Both the position numbers and the translations under genes were made by a program. A stretch of 64,000 bases of DNA, taken from assembly GCA_964035575.1 (NCBI GenBank), contig OZ037899.1:248001-312000 (forward strand), read 5' to 3'. A model generated the notes under the pieces. That model was not told the DNA's origin. It did no database searches and saw nothing but the letters and a program-made list of their open reading frames with translations. Below, piece by piece: positions 50,164-62,042 of this stretch (position 1 is the first letter of the stretch; the number at the start of each line of letters is the position of its first letter). This DNA comes from Rhynchopus sp. YZ270_cl-10 (taxonomy: Eukaryota; Euglenozoa; Diplonemea; Diplonemida; Diplonemidae).

Positions 50164-53100
50164 TCATCCAAACGCCAGCAAGGACATACCAACGTACTCC
50201 TGTGGCGAGTACGACGTGCGTGGCGACTCTGCTGCACCTCTGGGTGTGGCGGGCATGGTGTTGTTGTTGATGGAGGTCCTGTTCCACCGCCCTGTGCCTG
50301 TGGCGGTGTTGAAGGAGGAAGGCTTGAAGCGTGAGAAGCGCTTCCCGTCGGGAACGAAGAAGGAGGGCGACGTGCCCAGGTGGAGCAGCTCGTACTCGGT
50401 GAACATGTTCGCAATGAGCCACTTCTCGCCGTTCATCACGTCAACCACCTCCGTGCGTATGCTGCCAATGTTGTCCAGCAGCTCGCGCCTCGAGCGTTCC
50501 CGTGCAGAAACCTCCTTAGCAAACTTCTCAATCGTCTTCTTCGTGTGCACGCACATCTTGTACAGGTCGTACAGCACCTTCAGCAGCGACGGGCGCGACT
50601 CAATCACAAACGACATCGCGTGCAGCTTCTCCGTCAGCGCCTGCGTCTGCCCCATGAGCGCTGCGTTCTCCTCGTGCAGCTGCTGGTTGAGGCCGCCGAT
50701 CTTCGCGTACTGCTCCTCCTTGTACTTGTAGTAGTAGATCAGCTCGTTCGTGGGCAGCTGCGAGGGATTCTTGTTCTTCTCCCAGATCATTGCCTGTGGT
50801 GAGGTGTCGCGTAATGGGTAATGGTTATGGGGAGGTGCAGCCACTAAGGGAAGGGTTGGCCAGCCTTAACGCGGTGGCAGAATGTACTTAGCACATGACG
50901 TGATGATGACACACAGACGTGCACGGGGAGGGTGTGGGGGAAGTGGTGGTGTACAAACCTGCTCAGCGTTGGCCTGGTGGATGTTGTCCTCCAGCTGGCG
51001 TATGTGGTTCAGCATGCTGCGCTGCTTCTCGCTGAAGATGCGGAGGCTCTCGTCACGGCGTTCCACCTGAGGGTGAAGGTGAGGTGAGGTGAGGGTGGTG
51101 AGACAGGGAAGAGAAGTGAATGAATGGGTGGAGCCGTGCGTGGGTGTGTACATGTGGCCAAAGGACCAAATGACCAAAGGGGCGCCTACATACCATGTCT
51201 CTGAACTTGTTCACCTCTTCCAGACGCTCCTGCTCAATGAGCGCAAGCTTGCGGCTGTTTTTGGGGGTTTTATTTGTTTGCTGTGTTGAGAAGGAACCCT
51301 GCCACCCATGTGTGGCTGGTATTGCTATATATTATTTTTGTACCGTCCTAAAATACGAAATGTCAAAAGAAAAACTATGACAAAGGTTGCTTGATTACAC
51401 TGTTCTATGACCCATTCACATACCCCAGCTCGTGCTCAAGCTGGTCCTTGTGCTCGTTCTCCCTGCGCACCATGTCGTCATCGCGACGTGCACCGTTCGA
51501 CACAAGCCCTGCAAGCTCCCTCTGCAGACCCGACACCTGCTCATCTCTGTGGGGGAAGGTGTTGAGTGTTGAAAAACCCATGAAAAATTGAACGACGAAT
51601 ATGCCTATTCAAGCACAGCCCACACAACGGGCAACAGCAACAAAACTCTGATAACGCAGCATCTGTGCACATCCTCGCACATCTTGTCCCCCCCCACAAC
51701 CCTGAATTGCATTTCCCTCAACACAAACACCATGGACATACCTGGTGCCTGCTCCGAAGTCGCGGCTGAGGAGGTCGACCTTCTCCTTGAGTGAGCGGGA
51801 GAGCTCACGCTCGACCTCAAGGTCCTGGAGCGCTCTGTCGAGGTGGTCGTGCGCGTCGTCGAGGTTGTTCTGCACCTCACGCACCTGCTGGCGCAGTGCG
51901 TCGTTCTGCACACCTGTGCGGTAGCCTGCCTCCTGGTCCTCCTTCTCACGCTCCATCTCGCGGCTGCTGCGCACACCAGTACCCACACCCTGCAGGTCCA
52001 GACCCTCCACCACCGCACGTCCCTGCGGGGTAACGTACACATTCACAGGGGTGCCACGTGGTGACTCAGGACGTCCACTGTTTCCAACACCCACCGGTGC
52101 ACCAGACGGACCCATGGTCATGTTCCCGTCAGGTCCCACAATGCTGCGGCCATCGCCTGCGACGGTGACTGGACGCGAGTCGGGGCCGGTGATGACACGG
52201 CCGTCGTGGCCTGAGACGGCGGTGCCTGGCGTGAGCGCGCCGTACATAGTGTTCTCGGGGCTGACGACAACGTGCATGGGGCCGTCGTGGTCGCGTGGTG
52301 TGCCCTCAGGCGAGAGGGACACCGGGGAGCGCCCGTCAATGCTGCGGATGTAGTCGCCGTCAGGGCCGACAGCGTTGCCGTCCTCACCCTCGATGGCGAC
52401 AATGCCCTCCTGTGTGTGCACAGGGCGGCCGTCCGGACCCACAAGCACCTTGGTGCCGTCACGGAGCTGTGGACGTCCTCCCAGAGGCTCCACCACCTCA
52501 CGCCCATCATGCGAACGCAGCGCCTGCCCGCTGACACCAACCGGAAGCACAATCGGGTCGTCATGCTCGTTGAGCACAATGGCGGCACCGCCCTCGGTGA
52601 CACCCACAACTCTGCGGCCCTGGGCGTCGCGGGGACGCTCACCACGGCGCCAGGAGATGCGTCCACCGGCGTGCTTGACGGTGCGTTTGTTCCAGACGAG
52701 CTCGCTGTACTCGTTGAGTGTGCACGGTGTACCGTCTGGTGTGCCGAGACCGATGCCTGAGGGGAGCGATGCGAAGTCGCGGTCGAAGCGCTCCCGCTCC
52801 GCCTCTGACATCCGGCGTGTCTCTGGTGCGCTGTCGTCCTGGCGGGTGTGGCGCCCACTGTAGCGCTCGTCGCCTGTGTCCTGCTCCTCCTCTTCGTTCT
52901 CACCACGCACGACGTGCGCAACAAGACGTCTGTCAGGTGTGATGCTGACATCAATGTTCCGTCCAGATCCGTCCTCCAGAGTGCCCTCCTTCGACTGCAC
53001 AACCCAAGACCCGTCTGTGCCCTGGACAGGCTTTCCGTGGTAGAGGAGCAGACCGTCATCACGCACCTGCAGCTCGCCAGGCATGATCGAATCGCCGTCG

Positions 53101-56100
53101 GCGTTCTTGAGGTCCGACACGTCGAGGTCCTCTGCGTGCCCGGTGGCTTCCTCATGCGACCAGTTGCCCTGCTCCTTGTTGTACACCCAGTCCTCTGGTA
53201 CGCTGTCGTCGTCGGGGAGCGGTCCGGTCATGCGCTTGCGTGTGCTTGCGCGTGAGGTGTTGTACGTGTTGTCGTCGTGGTCGTGCTCGCCACCGTCCTC
53301 CTGGCCGTGCAGGTTGTGGTAGTCTTGACGCTGCTCGTGCACCTCCGGTCCTTCGTCGTCATCCTCCCCGTCCGAGTTGGCCTGGCGGCCGTAAGGGCGC
53401 CCCGAACCACCAGGACGTCCACTGCTTCCACTGCGCCCGCTTCTCACGTCGTCGTCGTCCTTCTTCACCAACCTGAAGGAATAAAAGGAGTAAGAGGTAA
53501 GGAGCGGGGGCTAGAATTGTATCAACTATAGGCAAGCATTTAAACCCGTAAACCCGTATTCTGGGCTTGGGAGGAGGGAGGGGGGAGGAGGAGGTAAGGA
53601 GGGCATCTGTGGGGTGCATACTTCTGAAGCGACTCTCCACGTGCATTGCTGAGGTCTGCATTGAGGCGTGCGCTCTTCATTCGCTCCTCGGCAAGTTTGT
53701 ACTGTGTAGTGTGGTGTTTGAAAGCAAAGGTGGGGCAGGTCCTAAGAGCGAAATAGTCCCCTTTGGTGTAGGTGTGGTGCGTTTCACATCAGTTTAATTT
53801 GGACAAATTTAGGGCTTTGTGCAGTCCCAATATTTTCTTGTTTTTTATGGAAACTTTGTTGCATTAGTGTAGACTCAGAGGATGAGCTCCACTATAGCTT
53901 GTTTTTGCCCCAGGGGTTTTTTTTTCAAGGTTTTTGTAATGTGTCACGTACCTCCAGGTTCGCCGCTCGCGCACGTGCGTCCGCAAGCTGGCGGGTCACC
54001 TCCGAGCGCCCAACAGCGGTGTCCGCTGCCTCAAACGCGTTGTCGTACTCACCTGTCTTGTCCTCCTCCTCCTCGTCCGCCCCCTGTCTGCGGTATTCGT
54101 CCTCGCGATCACGTGGCGAGTCGAAGCCCGTGGAGTTCTTGCGGCGTGCACGGAGCTTCTCCATCTCGATGTCGCGCTGCTCGATCTCCTTGGCCATGTC
54201 GGTGATGCGGTTTGCCTGCTTCTGGTTCTCCTCGATCTGTGGCGTGGCGTGGTGTGTGAATGCAGAATATTGCACAATATGCGCGAGTTTTTTTTTAAAG
54301 CAGATATGGACCATGCCATATGCCATATGCCATATGTGCCGTTCGATGTAGCAACACTGTTGGAAATGGCTACATCCTCTAAGGATCGTGTCCATTTGTG
54401 TGACTGTGATCCGTTGTGGGGTAATTCCTGTGGGACAATAATACTGCCCATTTATGCATTTGTGTAGCCCCATACCAGAGCGTGAATGCGCTCCGTGATG
54501 TCGCTGCTGTACGTCGTGTTGCCGCTGTTGATGTCCATCATGTCGAGTGTCTTCTGCAGCTCCTCGATCTTGCCGAGTTCGCGGTTCGCGTCGGTCAGCT
54601 GCGTCTCCAGCTTTGCAAGGCGCCTGTTGTGTGGTTAAGTGTGTATTATGATGTCCATTTATGGATATGGTAAATAGGAAGGGGGAAATTGTCGCAAGCT
54701 GTTGTGTTTGTTCACATAAACATAAAGAAAGAAAAGTTTATAAGATGACCGTGTCTCGTGCTTAGTCACGTTGATCACATTCGTTATCGCGCAGCGAAAA
54801 GAAAAGCAACATACTTGGTGCTCTCCTCCCTGAGGTTCTCCTCACGCTCGGCGATATCCTTGCGTGTGAGTGCCAGCTCCTTCATGTGTGCCGTGGCCAT
54901 GCCGCTGTTCTTGCTCTTCTCGATGCTGAGGTCGCGCTCGAGCTCCTCCATGCGGTCGTCGTGGCGGGCAAGCTTGCGCTCGAGGTTCTCGTTCTTGATG
55001 CGGGATGCGGCAAGGTCCTGCTTGGTGGTCGCAAGGGTCGCGATCTTGGACGCCATGTCCGTCTGCAGATGCGCGACCTCGTCCTTGAGCTTCTCGATGC
55101 GTGCCTCCTGCTGGCTCGAGTGCGATTTGTACTCCTCCTCCACCTCCGCAAGGCGTTCCTTCAAGTAGCACACCTCCTGCTTCTTCTTGTCAAGCTGCGG
55201 GCGGAGCACCTCCTCAGGGTCGTAGTCCGCAGAGCACTCTGCATCCCACACCTTGATCTCACCCTCCTTGCCCGTTGTCCAGACACGCACCAGAACAGAC
55301 TTGTGGATCACAGGCATGTTCTGGATGTACCCAATGTGGTTGCTTGAGTACTGCGCAACAGGGCCCTGGCCAATATCGCGTGCAGACCACATGAAGATCG
55401 AGCCCGACGACGACGTCCACACCTTGTCCCCCACCAGCTGCATCGAGGTGATCATCCCCGAGTGTGGGTCGCCCAGCACACGCAGGCACTCACCAGTGTC
55501 GGGGTTCCAGATACGCACGGTTTCGTCCTCAGACCCAGACCAGATGTGTCTGTCCGTCTTCACAAGGTGGTACACACCACCCGTGTGCCCGCGCCACTCC
55601 ACACGGTCCTTCGGCGGGTAGATGTCCCACACACAGATCGTCCCGTCGTCGCTGCCAGAGTACAGAATGTCCGCATCCGCAATCAGCGCGCGCACCCCTC
55701 TCTGGTGTCCAGAGTACTGCCCAACACACTCGTACGTGCGGATGTCCCACTGGAAGATCTGCCCGTCCTGCCCCCCAGAGAACACACACTGTCCGCCCAC
55801 CTGCGGCACAAGGGTGTGCACCATGGCCCCAGGCCCGTGTCTGTGGAGGTTCAGCTTCACATCGTAGGGGTGCACCGATCCGAAGACACGGATCACAGCG
55901 TCGGTGAACCCGGCCCACACGGTGACACCACCGTCGGCACCGGGGACCTCGAGCAGGGAGGAGACGTAGATGTCCTTCTTCTGGTCCGTGACGTAGGTGC
56001 GCTTCCCGGTCTTGGCGTTCCAGATCTTGATGGTGCCGTCCTTCTCACCGGTCCAGACGTGGCCTGTGGAGATGACTTCTGCACAGACAGCTTCGCTGCC

Positions 56101-56697
56101 GCTGATGGTGCCACGCTCTTGCGTGCCACCGAAGAAGCCTTCGAGGTGGATGTTGAACTTTGGGTTGTGTCTGCGCACAAACTGCGCACTGTAGTCTGTG
56201 AAGCCCTTCGGCCTGTTGAGGAACTGGTCGAGCACCTCCTGGCGGCGGATTTGACGTGTCTCGCCGTTCTGGAGCTGCTGTGTCATCTCGTTGAAGTCGA
56301 AGGTGTTGAGGCGCCCGCCCTTGCCTGTCAGCTCGACGACGCCTGCGGATGCGGTGTAGGAGTGCTCGATGCGGATGGCTTCGTCGTCGGGGAAGGCCTT
56401 CCACTCGCTGTTCTCCTCCCACTGCCACACGATGTTCGAGCTGCCTGCTGTCGCGCGTGTGTATGCGGAGGGGTAGGGCTGCACCTCGGCGGGCACCAAC
56501 GCGTACCCAGGCGAGTGCGAGCGCATCAGACCCAGCTCGCTTGTCCGCGTGCGAATCGGCGACGCACCACGTGTGTAAGGCTCCGACTGCAGCGGCATCT
56601 TCTGGTGCACCACCAGACTCGACGCACCTCCGCCCCCAGCATCGAACGGCGCCTTTCTATACCCCCTCCTGGGCGTCGTGGACTGACCCTTCGGCAT
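50164..56697 (-). CDS. WWE-WD40-coiled-coil protein with GxDGR repeats (9 exons, 1,682 aa)
   Basis: Nine exons join in frame: 54815-56697, 54476-54623, 53952-54236, 53622-53701, 51742-53472, 51424-51546, 51194-51254, 50959-51066 and 50164-50793. Residues ~88-152 are a WWE domain (IVWQWEENSEWKAF, IRIEHSY, NTFDFNEMTQ), a fold that binds poly-ADP-ribose or bridges ubiquitin components. Residues ~195-520 are a WD40 propeller (HVWTGEKDGTIKIWNAKTG, SGSDDGTICVWDI, WSGSEDETVRIWNPDTG). Long coiled coils follow to ~800, then an acidic linker and ~250 residues of short repeats with GPDGRPV, SHDGREV and SIDGRSP motifs. More coiled coil and a conserved-looking C-terminal domain (MIWEKNKNP, ELIYYYKYKEEQYAKIGG) end the protein. 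Donors are GTATGT-like, acceptors CAG. It is a likely cytoplasmic scaffold; the biological role is unknown. Confidence 0.88.
53702..53951 (-). other. Intron 3 of the WWE-WD40 gene, carrying a family K repeat
   Basis: A 250-nt intron with donor GTACGT and acceptor ACACAG. Family K copy 53848-53895 lies antisense to the transcript. The other introns of this gene are 127-239 nt long. Confidence 0.8.
53848..53895 (+). repeat. Hairpin repeat, family K, intronic
   Basis: GGAAACTTTGTTGCATTAGT, GTAGACTCAGAGG, GAGCTCCACTATAG. Confidence 0.7.
54624..54814 (-). other. Intron 1 of the WWE-WD40 gene, carrying a family A repeat
   Basis: A 191-nt intron, donor GTATGT, acceptor CAACAG. Family A copy 54735-54772 lies antisense to the transcript, 40-80 nt from the donor. 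Confidence 0.82.
54735..54772 (+). repeat. Hairpin repeat, family A, intronic
   Basis: GTTTATAAGATGACC, GTGTCTCGTGCTTAG, TCACGTT; one stem arm is shortened. It is followed by ACATTCGTTATCGC, the same tail as the copies at 28847 and 11009. Confidence 0.7.
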
Positions 56698-57454
56698 CTT
56701 CCCACCGACGAAGGTGCCAAAGAAAAAGCACGAGGTGGGCTGTGTACCCTACAGGAGTAGTGTGTGTTGTGCGTTACTCCTGTCTGTTGGGGGGGTCGTG
56801 GTGTGTTACGAAGGGGGCGGCGAAGGGGGGTGTGAAAATTGAAAAAAGAAGAGTCGCAATTCGTTAAATTATTGGAAATGGCTGTATGGGGCCACTCTGG
56901 CACGCCTGTACAGTGGACACTTCTGTTACTTTAACACCAACTGTCCCCTACCGGAAACGAAGGGGCTTTTCAAAGGGTTCAGAAGGTTCAGCTTTCTATA
57001 AATTGGATGAAATGCAGATACAAAAGTCAGAAATTCTTTGACAGTAACACACTTCTGTGTTCTTCCGCTCACACACCGATATCCAATCCTTAACACAGCA
57101 AGAACCGTTGTCGAGAAAGAAGACAAAGAAAACTCATAAGATGAACGTGCCTCTCGTGCACACACATCTAAAACAACGAGAGAAAAGGGCGCCGTCTCAC
57201 TTTTAAAACACTTACCAAAAAGAGGGCATATTTTTTTTGGGAGTATACACAATAAGCAGAGGGAAACGGAGTGGGGAGGGAAGCCAATATCAAGTCACCT
57301 AAGAAAGAAGGAAAGCTTCATTTGACATCACATATAAGATACGCATCTAAAACGCACACAAACACTACAAAAAATAAAAGGGAAGTTTGCTACCCTGGCT
57401 GTCTTGTCTATTCAGATTTGCACCGAGGACGGGGGGAGAAGGGTTCCCAAGCAT
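56698..57454. other. Intergenic with one family B repeat
   Basis: Presumed promoter region of the WWE-WD40 gene. It holds the family B copy 57132-57169. Nothing else was recognised. Confidence 0.5.
57132..57169 (+). repeat. Hairpin repeat, family B (consensus)
   Basis: ACTCATAAGATGAACGTGC CTCTCGT GCACACACATCT. The opening ATAAGATGAAC is that of family A while the stem is that of family B, linking the two families. Confidence 0.75.
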
Positions 57455-59260
57455 CTAACTGTGGGTGCCCTCGGACCCCTGGACCAGTACTGACTCCACC
57501 GTTCGGAGCACACCCTCACAGGCTTCGAGGATCTCAGGTGTGAGCTTGGACTCGCCACGCTTCATTCTGTGTGATGTTGGTTGATAAGACATTTATAAAC
57601 TAACACCTGAACGGAGTATAACCCACTGTGGTGTGATATTGTATGGTTAATGCCTAGTTAGGGTAATTCTTGCGCAGAATATGGTCCTTAATGATGTTGT
57701 GTGGTGTTATGTGACGGGTCTACAGTAGGTGAAATCTCTTTGAAATACATGACTTCAATAAACGTAGATAGGATTCGAACCCTTCAAAAAAAGAAGAAAA
57801 AAAGGGATAAGACGATCCATTTGCACTTAGCCACCCACGATGCTGTCCACCTCTAGTTCCGTTAAGTTTTTTTTTTCTTCATTTTTTTTGCACACCCCAA
57901 AAACCGTTCTCTCATACCTGGCCAACATCACTGCCAACCCCGCATGCTGCTCTCGAATCTTCTGTGCACTCTCCCTGCACGCAGCTGTGTCGACTCCTCC
58001 CGCGTCCTCCACAGCTTCCACCTCTTCTCCACCCCTGCCCCCCACCGGCCTTGCAGTGTCACCTCGCTCCCCTGATCGCTCCTCTCCTTCGGTGCTCTCT
58101 ACTGCCTTCCCATTAGGCCCACCTGCAGCCTGTGTCGGGCGTTGTGTGAGCAGCTGCGTGAGGGAGCGCGACATGCGAGAGTCGCCTAAGCCGTCCGGGC
58201 TGTCCCGCCCTGCTTTGTCACCTCGTTCCCCGACGAATTGTCGGGTCTCCGCACCTCTTGTGTTTGCTGTGCTAACTGTGTCCTCACCTTCTTCAAGGTC
58301 AATGACTGTCAAATCGTCCCTTTCCTCTTCCTCTTCGTGCTGCGCTGCCTGCTGTAATGTGATGGACCGAAGGGTCGAAAGGAGTTGGTTAAACTCTGAA
58401 TGGTGTTGCGGGGACGCATTCTCCCTCTTCTCTGAGAGGAGAAGGTTCTGCTGTCGGCGGTGAAGTGTTTTGGCCGACGGGGTGACAATGGTGCGCGACG
58501 CCTGCTCCTTCGCAGTACCATACCGTTTCACCATCGCCGCTTTGTGTTCATTCCCGATACGGCTGATGACGTCCGGTTTTTCCTCCCCTTCGTCTTCATC
58601 ACATTCACCGTACACCTCGATATCAGTACTCCGCGTGAAGTCCCCTACGTTCTCCTCCCCCTGCCCCGCCTCCCATGGTTGGAACAACGCTTTGAACTCA
58701 TTCTCCTCCTCCGTCGCTACCGGGGCTGGCGCAACCTTCGCCTCCCTTTCTCTGGTACGCCGTCTGTAGTGCGTCGGCTCGCGCTCTTCACTGAGGGTAG
58801 AGTTGTACCGGCGGAAGCTTTGTACGGCCGCCTTCCTCTCCTTCGGTGTAGACTCTGAGATGGACCGTTGGAAGGTAGGGGTGCCTCCCGGTTTTGGGGT
58901 ACGTTCTCGTTGGTTGGCGGGGGGTGTGGAGGTAGCTGTGGGTGTGTTTCTGTGAGTCCAATGTTCTGTGAAATCGCCGGTTCTAGTTCGGACCAGAGCG
59001 TTGCGTTTGTTGCCTTGTGTGGGTGCACCGACACCGAGACGACGGTAGCTAGGGGACAGTGTGCTTGTCTGGCGTGCAGATGCAGGTGGGACATAGCTTT
59101 GATGCCGCACCCCACCCCCTTGCCGTGTATCATGGTGGTGCTGTTTCACTGCCCGCGGGACCTTTACCTTCACGAAAACGTCCTCATTCGCAGGAGCCCG
59201 GTTTCTTGCATTCAACGACATCGGATCGACTGCGGGAGGTGAGGAAGGCCGTCGCTGCAT
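57455..59260 (-). CDS. Uncharacterised charged protein (2 exons, 484 aa)
   Basis: Exon 57918-59260 and exon 57455-57566 join across a 351-nt intron (donor GTATGA, acceptor CACAG), giving ...LAVMLARMKRGESK...LTPEILEACEGVLRTVESVL. Without splicing the frame would run into a K-rich, poly(A)-like stretch, so the spliced form is preferred. The protein is mostly disordered: P/T/R-rich first 190 residues, acidic stretches (EEEERDD, LEEGEDT) and short predicted helices near residues 280-310 and at the end. No domain is recognised. The ATG at 59258-59260 was taken, but a second in-frame ATG 13 codons on (MSLNARN) is possible. The intron carries a degraded family A repeat (57803-57835). Confidence 0.68.
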
Positions 59261-60906
59261 GATAGCACCCCGAGAGGAAAGGGGGAGAAGGGGGAGAGTC
59301 GCACCACGGCTGATATCAGTTGTTGTTGGGGGGTCGGGGGCGGGAGGTTAATCCCGAAGCGGGCGATGGCCCAAAAGGGTGTGTGTGTGCTGAGGGGGTG
59401 GGGGGGTACTGCAGTGGTGTGATGGAGAGGGTATAGGGAAGAACCTGTGAACAGAATCAACCAGACAAAGCAACATCGAAAAGGTGGATTTCCCTGTTTC
59501 AATTTAGTCTGAAGGCGGTGCCTAAAAAGGATAACGCTTAGTCACCTTGAAAAAAAGTTCAGGGAAATAGAAAGACGGGGTAGGGCACATGGCCTGTTCT
59601 CTTATTGTTCTCTTTCCTTTTTGCAATGAGCTGAATGTGTCTGCAAGCTTGCGTTTGGGGCCATATTCTGCGCAAGAATTAGCCCCTATTAGTTATCTAA
59701 CACACACAGCTGATCTTATATTCTTAGAATCAACCATAAAAAAGGTGGGTTTCACGATGTGGCAAACACAAGAAACCATGTCTCCACTCCAACCTTTTTC
59801 TCCCTCCAACAGAAGGCACAACAGAGAACGCTTGTTCCACTGTGAGCCGTTCCCCTCTCTCCCTTTCTCTCTAAAAAGACAGGCCAGCAGAAACAAAAAG
59901 AAACAAGCAAAAACCAGGCACACAAAAAGAAAACAAATGGCATTGAACGTACGAATATGAAAACGCCTCTCCACGACGACCAAAAAAAAAACAATCAGGG
60001 TCCAGGGCCGTATGGACTCCTCCACACCGTATATCACATTGTAATAAGAAACCTACCACGGCTGCTTCATCAGGGAGAACTACTGAAAATAATAGTCGAG
60101 AAAAAGACGAGCATTTCCTCGCCCGCCTTCTAAAGGGCGACACGACCTACCTACCCACCCCTTCATAGTGCCGCAATATCGGTTCTGATGGTTATTCTAC
60201 CAGAATACATATCAAAATTGCGTGGAGTTTACACGATAGAAAAGCGAGGTGTCTACACGTCATCAATTTTTCAAATAAAAAGGAGGAAAAAAAAAAGAAG
60301 AAAAAAAAGAAAGAAAAATCCGAATAATTTCCGTTTGCGAATTCAGCCTTTGCAGAAGGTACGCCTTACTTGTACTTGTACTTGCATGCCGTGTCCACCC
60401 TTCTCAACCTCACCGGTTCACGCCCTATTAACTTAGCAGTGGTAACCCTTCTCAATTGCGCAAACTTAAGAATTTTCTGATCGAACTTACCAAAATCAAT
60501 TTTCTTTCACCCCAAACACCCGCAACACCCCGCCTGCTATTCTTCGGTAGCATGTGTTGTTGGGAGTTGGTTCTCATGTTGATCCCCAGTGTTTTGCACT
60601 GCTTCTTCTGAGCCCAACGCTGTTTGGCCTGTCGACGTAATAAATACGAAGACAGGGGGGCGGTGCCAACAATTTTCCAATGATGTTTATCTGATTGACT
60701 TATCGTTTGATATACCTTATGTGACCTACTTCACCTGCACACCCAAGCAACGTATATTGAACGGTACTTTCAAGCGATACTTCGTTACGGCATTTGGGGT
60801 TATTTTTGTTAGGGAAAACAAACTTCTCGTCTGCGTGCGTGTCGGGACGTCCCCCAGAAAAACCCAGGCAGGCAGGCAAAAAAAAGTTTGTTTTAAATAG
60901 TATATT
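59261..60906. other. Intergenic
   Basis: Holds a family M repeat (59487-59533) that runs into the family A-like end GCTTAGTCACCTT (59537-59549). The rest is AT-rich and without recognisable features. Confidence 0.5.
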
Positions 60907-61052
60907 TTTTCTGGAAATATAGTACTCATATTTCCTGAGGTACCCCCAATGCTGCTGAGGGATACGATTTCCCGAGCCGAAGGCGAGGGAAATCGTCGAC
61001 CGAAGCAGCATTGGGGGTACCGAAGGAAATATGGTGCTATATTTCCAGAAAA
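60907..61052. mobile_element. Perfect-like palindrome (146 bp), fold-back element
   Basis: Arms of ~65 bp (TTTTCTGGAAATATAG...; ACCCCCAATGCTGCT...) are inverted around a short GAGCCGAAGGCGAG centre. Several single differences between arms rule out a trivial assembly fold. Confidence 0.7.
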
Positions 61053-61063
61053 TTCATATTTTC

Positions 61064-61744
61064 ATTTTCGGTAATATTGTCCCGACGCACAAATCCGCTC
61101 GTATTCTGTGTGTCAAAAAACCCCTGTTATGGTACAGTTCTTGTGTGTCAAAATGTGTATGTTGGTGTGCTGGAAGGAGAGGGGTTCAGATTCATTTATA
61201 TGATGATATTTACCGACGTGGGGGATGGGGGTAGCTGGAACACTTTGTCACTTTGGGACGTTGATCGTTATGTGGATGTAGGGTGTTTTTCAGGGGTATG
61301 TTAACCACGTGTGTGTCTTAGGGAACAAATTTTTCAGTAACGTGAACCAATCGGGTCGCAATGGGTCCTGGGGGCCCGGAGGGCCCCCATGCAGGAAAAA
61401 TTTTCACCAAGCCTGGGCAATGCTGGGGTGCCTATACATGTGTTTTCACGTGTTTTTGGGCACTTTTCAGGATTTTCGAAAAATTTTGCAACACCAAAAT
61501 CGAAAATTTCGGTCTATTTTTCACTCTGCGACATGGTCAAAAAAAATTTTTTTTTGGCCGAAAAAATTATAATATTTCTATTTCGGATTTTACCCACGAT
61601 TTGTGTACATTCTAATATTTCTGTGCCAAATATTATAATATTACCCGGTACATGCAAAATTGGCTGTAAAGTAGCCGAAAATATAGAACCCATATTTCCA
61701 ACGTCGCTGTAGGATTTGTGCAGAGGGACAATATTTCCGAAAAT
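61064..61744. mobile_element. Inverted-repeat element (681 bp), 33-bp termini
   Basis: The ends ATTTTCGGTAATATTGTCCC and (reverse complement) ATTTTCGGAAATATTGTCCC continue to GCACAAATCC, with four differences in 33 bp. It contains a perfect GGGGGCCC/GGGCCCCC hairpin (61370-61389). Near its right end lies ATATAGAACCCATATTTCC, a near match to the arm of the neighbouring palindrome. Non-coding. Confidence 0.65.
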
Positions 61745-61788
61745 AAAAAAAGTTTTTTTCAAATTGTCCTTCTTTCATGGAGTGAGAA

Positions 61789-62032
61789 CAGGCTTCGCGC
61801 TAACTTTTGGAAAAAAATTCTGGAAAATCGTGTTTTGGGACCAAAAAAACGCACCTCAAACAGCTGTGTATAAGGAGGTGAAAACAGTGTTTTGTGGCAT
61901 TTCCGAGCCAATCCCGTTCTGTGGTGGGGGATATACGGAAACATCGACTCAATTATAGTGACTTAAATTTTTACAAAATATGAACCCATACTCTTAAACA
62001 TGGGTCATTTCCAAAAGTTAGCTCGAAGCCTG
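61789..62032. mobile_element. hAT-type MITE (244 bp) next to the NTPase-nuclease stop codon
   Basis: The ends CAGGCTTCGCGCTAACTTTT and (reverse complement) CAGGCTTCGAGCTAACTTTT match over 25 bp with one mismatch. I could not find an 8-bp duplication, so it may be old or of another superfamily. It ends 10 nt before the stop codon of the next gene and probably lies within its 3' UTR. Confidence 0.62.
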
Positions 62033-62042
62033 GTTTAGCCAC

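Noticed and set aside
55462-56760. A 432-codon plus-strand frame
   Set aside because: Antisense shadow of the WD40 exon; the minus strand carries unmistakable WD repeats.
57769-57785. GGTTCGAATCC-like T-loop on the minus strand, suggesting a tRNA
   Set aside because: No acceptor, D or anticodon arm can be placed around it, and it lies inside an intron. The 11-nt match is best taken as chance.
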